Assembly (NCBI GenBank): GCA_038501625.1
Contig: JAZAYU010000013.1
Coordinates: 6,386,001-6,450,000 of the forward strand
DNA from: Corbicula japonica
Lineage: Eukaryota > Mollusca > Bivalvia > Venerida > Cyrenidae
Reading direction: 5' to 3'
DNA: 64,000 bases
The position numbers were made by a program, and so were the translations under genes. Below, piece after piece: positions 61,101-64,000 of this stretch; the stretch's first letter is position 1, and every line of letters starts with the position of its first letter. The notes under the pieces are model-generated. The model searched no databases. It saw nothing but the letters and a program-made list of their open reading frames with translations, and had not been told where the DNA came from.

Positions 61101-63740
61101 AAAACTGTACATTTAACAATGAATAGGGATTTGTTGGTCGAGTAGGGTAACTTTTGTAAAAGTTTGTTTAGGTATTATTTGTGTCTAGAACAATATTTCA
61201 TGTTCACAATTTTAAGAAATGTTTGTAGGTGCATGAGTTAAAAAATTACTTATCTACTGCATTAACTGTTGGTAGTAACAAATCCAAATAGTTTATTGTG
61301 ACTGTTGTATCACATTAACATGTCAAACATTGTTATCAGGTCTGATAAATAATTTAAAAAAAAACAGTAGAGCTCCAATATATTGTGGGTCTCGGGTTCC
61401 ATACCTTCAAACCATGGTATTATAGGATTTGCAATTTGCGATCAGCAAAGAAATTTATAACAGTAATTATTAGTCCGTGCACAGTAAAATCTCTCTTTCC
61501 CACAGAGTAGAGATTTGACGCAATTAAAACAATTCAACACTTTATATATAAAGCTCAAATTGATTCATATACCATATCACACTAGCTTGTAGACTAATGT
61601 ATGGCTGGACTTGAAAAGGATACTTATTTACCCTTTACTCCATGGGATATGACCTTATCCATGGGCAAACAGTGTAGATCCAGATCAGCCAGCACATCTG
61701 TGCTGTCTGATCAGGATCTTCACTGTTTGCTTTTTCTCTGTTTTTTGGATCATAGGTTATATCTGACCAAGAAGTGAACAGTGTAGATCCATATCAGACT
61801 TAATGGAAGTGCAGGCATACACTGTGCACATGCGATAAACCCCGATAATATTATATGGAGTATGGGGTAAAGGGTTAAGCACAAATTTAATCATATGCCA
61901 TATTACACTTGCCATAAGAGTCTTATTAACTTATGTATGGCTGATTTTGATGAGGGTATTTATTAAGGCTTGTGAATGCTGCATGTTGTATTCACTGTAT
62001 TTGAAGGTTATACATGTATTTTATTATGAGTGCAAATAGTCTAGTCACTGTTAACTATGTGATTCATGTATTTTGAAACAGGCAGTTACTATAAAAAATC
62101 TAAATAAACCTTTTTACTCCATGTATTTGCTTTTTATCACATTGGTGACCAGTGTAGGTCCAGATCTTCCAGCACTGGGCTGAAGGTTATAAAACTGAGT
62201 TTGGAAACCAGTCTCAAATCTCAAGCATCTGATTGGCTGAAATGGTGACCAGTCGCCATTTCAGCCAATCAGATGCTTGAGATTTGAGACTGGTTTCCAT
62301 GCTCAGTTTTATAACCTTGGACACTGTTGTCTTATCTGTATCAACAATATTTCAGTTTGATTCTTGGTCACAAAGAACAATTGAACAGTGTAGGTCCTGA
62401 TTGGACTGCACAGAAGTGCAGGCTGATCTGGATGTACAATGAAGAATGGTTTAAGAGATTGGAATACTGAACTCATCAGACTTATATGGGGCAGCAATTA
62501 TGAAAAGTAATCAGTGATAAAAACCAAATGAAGACAGATGTAAAACAAAATGTAATATCGAGCCATATGTCATCAAAAAAGAAAAGTGATTTTGCAAGGT
62601 CCTTTAAAGTTTACTTGTAACTTAAGGTGTTCGGCAAAGTTCAGTTTATTGATAATTGATTCACTTGTACAAGCATCTTAAATTAGTTTTTGCAACAGGG
62701 TTTTTTGTAGTGTGAATGTATTCACACTGGACATAGCTTTCGCGCTTACGACCAGACTATCGCGTCTACGACCAGTTTCACATTTGTCAGGATATCCACC
62801 ATGAAAATGCATTGAATACACGATAGAAATTCGTCGTAGATGAGATTATAAGTCGTGTCGTAAGCGCAAAAGCTGTGTCCAGTGTGGTATTATTCAATTC
62901 AAAACACAGACTCATTTCACATACTGATTTTTTATCAATGTCTGCCTTAACATATATACTGAACAAAAATAAAAAGTATCCACATTTTATGCTTGTATTC
63001 TGATTGACCTATTTTCATTTAATCAGGAGCGCTTGGAATGGTATTTAATTAATTAATTTCATTTGTTTTCAAGTTTTATTTCTCATGAACATAATTTTCT
63101 TCAATAAGACCAAAGAAAATGCTAAACGAATAACAACTAATAAAGGATTTTAAAACACTTAATATTTAATTTAAAGGGAGGTAATTGCAAATGGTTGGAA
63201 TTTCTACCGGCATTTTTTGAGGACTAGTTGTTTTACTAATAAATGTTTTGTGATTTTATTGACCACAAGAACTGGAGAAATCGATTTTATTCTAATAAAT
63301 GTGAATATTGTTTTGGAATCACTGACTTCTTCCTGAAACCCCCATTATAATAACGGGAAAGATAACTAAGTTTTGACTGCACATTTTAAAGAAAAAATTA
63401 TGTATTTGCAATGTTACAGAAATGCAAATTTGTAATCTGGGATTTTAACCCTTTAATCCATTTTTAGATATGTGTTACCAGTGTAGATCCAGATCAGCTA
63501 GAACATCTGTGCCATCTGATCAGGATCTGCATTGTTGGCTTTGTGGTCAGAAATAATCTTATAAATCTGAAGGCAAACAGTGTAAATCCTGATCTGATGG
63601 CACGGATGTACTGGTTGATCTGGATCCACACAGTAAACGGTTAAGTTGGTTTATTATCTTTCTTGATTTTTTTCCAGAAGTACACAAGGAGGAACCAGAA
63701 TGGAAAAAAGCTGCTGAAGAGAAAAGAGCCCGGCTGAGAA
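32980..63740 (+). CDS. Large disordered actin-regulator-like protein (CRACD-like candidate), 3' end outside window
   Basis: Thirteen coding exons: 32980-34119, 35546-35698, 42328-42432, 47061-47276, 50574-50714, 51542-51689, 52035-52171, 52616-53042, 54203-54841, 55829-56047, 57238-57422, 59572-59662 and 63678-63740. All borders are GT-AG and phases match at all 12 junctions, giving 1221 codons without a stop. The protein is acidic at the N-terminus, then basic and Ser/Pro/Lys-rich, with no globular domain or membrane segment. Landmarks: three LDxxLDAQPxGTVxxSDDL modules (residues about 182-350); a basic HKHK...RRKPSRKSRR segment (595-619) resembling capping-protein-interaction motifs of CRACD and FAM21; about eleven [F/W/Y]-x-[KR]-P-x-L-[RK] motifs (about 745-1065); and PxW motifs such as VPQWKLELAQRRQ and EPEWKKAAEEKRARL, similar to phostensin/taperin and CRACD C-terminal motifs. 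The function in actin dynamics is inferred from motifs only. A sulfotransferase gene is nested antisense in intron 2. Confidence 0.72.
35546..35698 (+). CDS. Coding exon 2 of the large gene
   Basis: Acceptor TTGCAACAG, donor GTAAGA, phases 0/0, 51 codons. Glu-rich sequence (QEEEKDQELEERSEE type), probably charged helix or disorder. Confidence 0.75.
36188..36201 (+). repeat. Poly(C) tract
   Basis: Fourteen C in intron 2 of the large gene. Confidence 0.9.
36780..36995. mobile_element. Short inverted-repeat element
   Basis: AGGGCGTTTTTTCC near the left end and CGAAAAAAGCCCT near the right end are inverted. The interior has TTCCCGCAG and GGGCATGGGCCCTTTCCCC. Probably a MITE-like element; boundaries are uncertain. 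Confidence 0.5.
37148..37317. mobile_element. MITE-2 copy
   Basis: Inverted arms (AAGATAATAAAACTGAGATT ... TCAGTTTTATTATCTT) with CTGATTGGCTGAAATGG and CATTTCAACCAATCAG in the core. It ends 9 bp before the stop codon of the nested sulfotransferase gene. Confidence 0.8.
37326..39506 (-). CDS. Carbohydrate sulfotransferase (HNK-1/chondroitin type, CHST8-14 family)
   Basis: Coding exons (minus strand) 39506-39371, 38950-38891 and 38503-37326, GT-AG, both introns phase 1; 457 residues. Type II Golgi protein: short cytosolic tail, one transmembrane anchor (about residues 13-33), then a stem. The catalytic domain shows the family signatures: YCPVQKVGSSFW (about 126-137, binding the 5'-phosphosulfate of PAPS), VVRDPYTKLFSGYADK (about 192-207, 3'-phosphate binding), NGHFTPIYKHCPPC (about 264-277), YDYISKFESFKEDF, and a C-terminal CEYFGY. 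These are hallmarks of Sulfotransfer_2 enzymes that sulfate GalNAc or GlcA on chondroitin/dermatan or glycoproteins; substrate cannot be fixed from sequence. The first AUG at 39506 follows an acceptor at 39514, so an upstream 5' UTR exon is likely. The gene lies antisense inside intron 2 of the large plus-strand gene. Confidence 0.92.
38594..38806. mobile_element. MITE-1 copy with internal deletion
   Basis: Ends AACCCTTTCCTCCATATATA and TATGGAAGAAAGGTTA. Part of the right half (the TGTGCCGGCTGATCTGGATC block) is missing. It sits between coding exons 2 and 3 of the sulfotransferase gene. Confidence 0.88.
39100..39300. mobile_element. MITE-1 copy, diverged
   Basis: Retains ACTCCATCGCCTTTTATCAC, GTCTGATCAGGATCTGCACT and GTGCCAGCTGATCTGGATCT blocks. 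It lies in intron 1 of the sulfotransferase gene. Confidence 0.75.
39520..41150. other. AT-rich intron sequence
   Basis: Part of intron 2 of the large gene and upstream of the sulfotransferase gene. No promoter or exon can be fixed. Confidence 0.35.
41154..41395. mobile_element. MITE-1 copy, full length
   Basis: Both ends present (AACCTTTTCCTCCATATATA ... TATGGAGGAAAGGGG) with intact inverted blocks. In intron 2 of the large gene. Confidence 0.88.
41817..42045. mobile_element. MITE-1 copy, diverged
   Basis: Recognisable from TTTACTCCAAATATATG, CCAGTGTAGATCAAGGTCAG, GTAGATCCTGATCAG and GTGCTGGCAGATCTGGATCT. Confidence 0.7.
42099..42240. mobile_element. MITE-2 copy, 88 bp upstream of coding exon 3
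   Basis: A nearly perfect hairpin running from GTGCCCAAGGTTATAAAACT to TTTTATAACCTCCAGCCC. Centre ATTGGCTGAAATGGC / GCCATTTCAGCCAAT. Confidence 0.88.
42328..42432 (+). CDS. Coding exon 3 of the large gene
   Basis: Acceptor CTCTACTAG, donor GTTTGT, phases 0/0, 35 codons. Encodes an acidic motif with hydrophobic pairs, SFEDLLNGLSDESEPELDDM, that could be a short docking helix. Confidence 0.75.
42615..42852. mobile_element. MITE-1 copy, full length
   Basis: Ends AACCCTTTCCTCCATAAATA and TATGGAGGAAAGGGTA, 180 bp after coding exon 3. Confidence 0.88.
43470..43672. mobile_element. MITE-1 copy, diverged
   Basis: TTTACTCCACCGATATAGC, GTCAGGATCTACACT and GCAGATCCTGATCAGACT remain in order. Confidence 0.65.
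43719..44428. mobile_element. Element with about 160-bp internal repeats and short inverted ends
   Basis: Left end TTTTGCTCGACAATC and right end GATAGTCGAGCATTC are loosely inverted. Inside, GGTTAAAG[T/C]T[T/G]... recurs at about 43798, 43962, 44128 and 44282, giving four diverged units. No coding frame. Confidence 0.6.
45060..45180. mobile_element. MITE-2 copy, core deleted
   Basis: Arms GATAAAACTAAGATTTGA and TTCTCAGTTTTTATAGTC remain, while the central CCAAT-bearing stem is lost. Confidence 0.65.
45391..45741. mobile_element. MITE-1 interrupted by MITE-2
   Basis: A degenerate MITE-1 encloses an almost perfect MITE-2 hairpin (45528-45663) with stem centre GGCTGAAATGGCGACCAGTC. The MITE-1 resumes at CAGATTGGATGGTACAGATG. 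Confidence 0.8.
46269..46506. mobile_element. MITE-1 copy, full length
   Basis: TAACACTTTCCTCCATGTAT at the left and TATGGAGGAAAGGATTA at the right. Inverted CAGATCAGCTGGCACATCC blocks. Confidence 0.87.
46773..46916. mobile_element. MITE-2 copy, 145 bp upstream of coding exon 4
   Basis: Hairpin with perfect stem from GAGACTGGTTTCC inward; centre GGCGACCAGTCGCC. Confidence 0.88.
47061..47276 (+). CDS. Coding exon 4 of the large gene
   Basis: Acceptor TATGTTTCAG, donor GTAACT, phases 0/0, 72 codons. Ser/Pro/Asp-rich, includes DDPFDMDFLSSTP, again an acidic segment with spaced aromatics. Confidence 0.78.
47952..49992 (+). mobile_element. 2-kb interspersed element with GCTCACCTG/CAGGTGAGC ends
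   Basis: Begins TTTTTAGCTCACCTGTTACG and ends CAGGTGAGCGATACAGGGCC then ATCATGGCCCTCTTGTTTT. The end contains a GGGCCATCATGGCCC mini-hairpin. The interior holds seven near-identical 166-bp units (48168-49329) followed by three to four diverged units. No open frame of note. In intron 4 of the large gene. End structures of this type recur widely in mollusc genomes (general knowledge, class not certain). Confidence 0.85.
48168..49329 (+). repeat. Seven 166-bp tandem units
   Basis: GGAAAAACTTTAAAAATCTT starts recur at 48168, 48334, 48500, 48666, 48832, 48998 and 49164. Units differ by only a few bases (for example CACCCTC/CATCCTC, CCCCGCC/CCCTGCC). After 49330 the same unit continues in strongly diverged form to about 49930. 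Confidence 0.93.
50021..50167. mobile_element. MITE-2 copy
   Basis: Hairpin adjacent to the end of the 2-kb element (about 30 bp away). Ends GGGTTGGAGGTTATAAAGCT and TTTATAACCTTGAGCAC. Confidence 0.87.
50574..50714 (+). CDS. Coding exon 5 of the large gene
   Basis: Acceptor GTGATGTAG, donor GTAAGT, phases 0/0, 47 codons. Acidic, no recognised motif. Confidence 0.72.
51110..51525. mobile_element. Two adjacent diverged MITE-1 fragments
   Basis: One at about 51110-51260 (TCTGATCAGGATCTGCACTG, GTGTAGATCCAGATCAGATG) and one at about 51340-51525 (CCATCTGATCAGGGTCTACA). Both lack clean ends. Confidence 0.65.
51542..51689 (+). CDS. Coding exon 6, basic CPI-like segment
   Basis: Acceptor GACTTAAACAG, donor GTAAAA, phase 0 in and 1 out. 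Encodes DANYLDVDAHKHKSALGK followed by RRKPSRKSRRSLL. The spacing of the His/Lys patch and the Arg/Lys-Pro cluster recalls capping-protein-interaction motifs of CRACD and FAM21 (comparison from memory). This exon is the main basis for the CRACD-like suggestion. Confidence 0.75.
52035..52171 (+). CDS. Coding exon 7 of the large gene
   Basis: Acceptor TTGGTTGTAG, donor GTATGT, phase 1 in and 0 out. Acidic then Pro-rich (SPPAKKPSPGMMLPLPGMAG). Confidence 0.75.
52616..53042 (+). CDS. Coding exon 8, first KP-x-L motifs
   Basis: Acceptor TTTCCTTACAG, donor GTATTA, phase 0 in and 1 out. Pro/Lys-rich, with a PPKPQRPESI segment and the first FEKPALKPVK and YKRPSLRSTPKP motifs of the long series. Confidence 0.82.
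53295..53396. repeat. Inverted repeat in intron 8
   Basis: Arms of about 45 bp (AGAAACACAACTTCTTTAAAC and its complement) around an AT-rich loop, with one mismatch near the base. Confidence 0.85.
53604..53749. mobile_element. MITE-2 copy
   Basis: Ends ATGCCCAAGGTTATAAATCT and TTTATAACCTTCAACCC. The stem centre has mutations (GACTGAAATATCGACTGGTC). Confidence 0.85.
53790..54065. mobile_element. MITE-1 copy, diverged
   Basis: Blocks GTCAGCTGGCACATCTAG, GCATAGATCCTGATCAGATT and TGATCTGGATCTACACTGG are in order, about 140 bp upstream of coding exon 9. Confidence 0.75.
54203..54841 (+). CDS. Coding exon 9, tandem FxKPxLR motifs
   Basis: Acceptor TTTTCCTACAG, donor GTAAGC, phase 1/1, 213 codons. 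Holds seven motifs: FEKPVLRST, FETRNLRNA, FDKPSLRST, FEKPQLRTT, FNKPTLRSA, FEKPCLKKT and FDRPALRKT, spaced 20-35 residues by Ser/Glu-rich linkers, then KPEWLQEAANKHTKVLDVLQ. Confidence 0.88.
54852..55022. mobile_element. MITE-1 copy, truncated inside
   Basis: Begins AACCCTTTCCTCCATAC only 10 bp after the end of coding exon 9 and ends GGAGTAAAGGGTTA. The right half is shortened. Confidence 0.83.
55829..56047 (+). CDS. Coding exon 10 of the large gene
   Basis: Acceptor TTATGTTACCAG, donor GTAACC, phase 1/1, 73 codons. Contains VPSWLEKPALRKTRAQ, which joins a PxW motif to a KPxLRKT motif, then Ser/Thr-rich sequence. Confidence 0.82.
56060..56300. mobile_element. MITE-1 copy, diverged
   Basis: CAGATTAGTGAGCACATC, TTAGGTTATTTCT and GGCTGATCTGGATCTACACT blocks in order. 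Confidence 0.65.
56575..56680. mobile_element. MITE-2 remnant
   Basis: Arms AATTCTGAGATCGGAGACTA and AGACTGGTTTCCTATCTGA with a shortened core. Confidence 0.5.
56740..56954. mobile_element. MITE-1 copy with internal deletion
   Basis: Ends AACCCTTTCCTCCATAAATA and TATGGAGGAAAGGGTTA. Part of the right half (the TGTGCC block) is missing. Confidence 0.87.
56985..57192. mobile_element. MITE-1 copy, diverged
   Basis: GCAAATCCAGATCAGCCAGC, GTGATCAAGATCTACACTG and ATGTGGAGTAAAGGGTAA remain. It ends about 45 bp before coding exon 11. Confidence 0.7.
57238..57422 (+). CDS. Coding exon 11, PxWK motif
   Basis: Acceptor TTATTTAACAG, donor GTGAGT, phase 1 in and 0 out. Contains TPSWMRQQKSP and VPQWKLELAQRRQTRKG. 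The latter closely recalls the PxWKxxLLxRRR motif of phostensin and taperin (from memory), both actin-associated. Confidence 0.83.
58035..58178. mobile_element. MITE-2 copy, diverged
   Basis: GAGATTGGCTGAAACAGAGA and GTCTCCATTTCAGCCAATCA pair. The outer ends are eroded. It is followed directly by the 1-kb repeat. Confidence 0.75.
58185..59400 (+). repeat. About 1-kb dispersed repeat, copy 2
   Basis: Same order and orientation as 14445-15395, including three TGTCACACTCCTGAC motifs (58667, 58835, 59215 region). Contains an extra about 150-bp segment near 58920-59090 absent from copy 1. In intron 11 of the large gene. Confidence 0.8.
59572..59662 (+). CDS. Coding exon 12 of the large gene
   Basis: Acceptor TTGTTCATTAG, donor GTAGGT, phase 0 in and 1 out, 30 codons. 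Encodes EPDWKKGVALRKTRNSLTPS, a WH2-like LRKT combined with the PxW motif. Confidence 0.8.
60235..60480. mobile_element. MITE-1 copy, diverged
   Basis: GTAGATCCAGATCAGCTGCC, with a short local duplication of the CATAGATCAGCTGCCAT block, then CATGGAGTAAAGG. Confidence 0.65.
60871..61037. mobile_element. MITE-2 copy
   Basis: GGTCCAAGATTATAAAACTG ... AGTTTTAAGATCCTAGGC. Central ATTGGC is partly mutated, and a short internal duplication of GATGCTTGAGATTTGAGA is present. Confidence 0.75.
61627..61878. mobile_element. MITE-1 copy
   Basis: TTTACCCTTTACTCCATGGG at the left; GTAAAGGGTTAA at the right. CAGATCAGCCAGCACATCTG is conserved, the right half degraded. Confidence 0.78.
62106..62455. mobile_element. 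MITE-1 interrupted by MITE-2
   Basis: A MITE-2 with near-perfect arms (62175-62322) lies inside a degenerate MITE-1. It is the third such nesting in the window, at a different internal position from the others. Confidence 0.78.
62695..62895. mobile_element. Inverted-repeat element, about 200 bp
   Basis: TTCACACTGGACATAGCTTT plus CGCGCTTACGAC on the left is mirrored by GTCGTAAGCGCAAAAGCTG plus TGTCCAGTGTGG on the right. CpG-rich arms contrast with the AT-rich surroundings. Confidence 0.85.
62958..63445. mobile_element. TIR element, second copy, truncated
   Basis: Reverse-complement relative of 3213-3767: CTGAACAAAAATAAAAAGTA start, then AGGAGCGCTTGGAATGG, GGTTGGAATTTCTACCGG and GAAAGATAACTAAGTTTTGA blocks in matching order. 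The far end is missing where a MITE-1 begins (about 63446). Confidence 0.75.
63446..63645. mobile_element. MITE-1 copy
   Basis: AACCCTTTAATCCATTTTTA ... CAGTAAACGGTTAAG, shortened at the right. Ends about 30 bp before coding exon 13. Confidence 0.8.
63678..63740 (+). CDS. Coding exon 13 of the large gene
   Basis: Acceptor TTTTTTTCCAG, donor GTAAGT, phase 1/1. Encodes EVHKEEPEWKKAAEEKRARL, another PxWK motif followed by a basic helix-like stretch. Without splicing, the frame would end in a TAA at 63768-63770, an alternative short terminus. Confidence 0.82.
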
Positions 63741-63972
63741 GTAAGTCGTTGCAGTATACCCACCTGCAGATCAAGTAACAGGCACCATCCTTACTCCCGG
63801 GCAATAGTCAACCTTCCTACTGTCACCATGGAGACCTGTTAGCACTCCCAAGTCTATCATCATGCATTCCAACTTGTAATTCCTACCACATTAGTGATCA
63901 GTACTTAATCCAAGTCTGTTCATTTAAGTCATTGAATTGGAATATCGTTACCAAATATCATTTAATTATTAG

Positions 63973-64000
63973 CACCTGGCGTTCCCCCAAACACCTCACT
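63973..64000 (+). CDS. Possible next exon of the large gene, cut by the window end
   Basis: Acceptor-like ATTTAATTATTAG precedes a phase-compatible frame (TPGVPPNTS) open to the window edge. The polypyrimidine tract is poor and the stretch is only 28 nt, so this is tentative. Confidence 0.3.

Larger units (their letters stand above)
59663..63677 (+). other. Intron 12 of the large gene
   Basis: Four kilobases, mostly repeats: MITE-1 copies at about 60235-60480, 61627-61878, 62106-62455 and 63446-63645, MITE-2 at 60871-61037 and 62175-62322, an inverted-repeat element at 62695-62895 and a TIR element at 62958-63445. No further coding exon recognised. Confidence 0.6.

Overview
The window is AT-rich eukaryotic DNA, most likely from a bivalve mollusc. 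Venerid-type clams are a good guess, but the species is inferred, not shown. The pointers are short secreted cysteine-rich peptides resembling oyster Cvsi protease inhibitors, long repeat-filled introns with GT-AG borders, and very abundant palindromic mini-transposons of a kind common in clam genomes. There is no sign of bacterial, viral or CRISPR content.

Left part (about 2.3-17.3 kb): a cluster of small secreted-peptide genes. Two on the minus strand (6678-4610 and 4175-2329) are unrecognised. One carries three copies of a 16-residue repeat plus two micro-exons; the other is a short acidic peptide with three cysteines. Two on the plus strand (7237-12039 and 14357-17222) are tandem paralogues with identical three-exon architecture. 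Each encodes a signal peptide followed by two six-cysteine modules, resembling Cvsi-type (MEROPS I84) serine protease inhibitors. A decayed copy of the same promoter plus first exon lies between them (about 12.64-12.81 kb).

Middle part (17.3-32.9 kb): I see no convincing protein gene. It holds a perfect 56-bp-arm hairpin (17718-17836), a 2-kb element with roughly 630-bp terminal inverted repeats (20489-22505), and a 57-bp tandem array of about 34 units (23.74-25.67 kb). That array is visibly an amplified internal piece of the dispersed palindromic element called MITE-1 here.

Right part (32.98 kb to the end): a large plus-strand gene of at least 13 coding exons whose reading phases agree at all 12 junctions (1221 codons so far, running off the window). 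It encodes an acidic, apparently disordered protein. It has three copies of an N-terminal module, a basic segment resembling a capping-protein-interaction motif, about eleven [F/W/Y]-x-[K/R]-P-x-L-[R/K] motifs and several P-x-W motifs. The best guess is an actin regulator of CRACD-like or phostensin-like character. A complete carbohydrate sulfotransferase gene (39506-37326, minus strand) is nested in its second coding intron. The introns carry many MITE-1 copies (about 235 bp), MITE-2 hairpins (about 145 bp), a 2-kb element with seven near-identical 166-bp repeats, and a 1-kb repeat also present in an intron of the second Cvsi-like gene.
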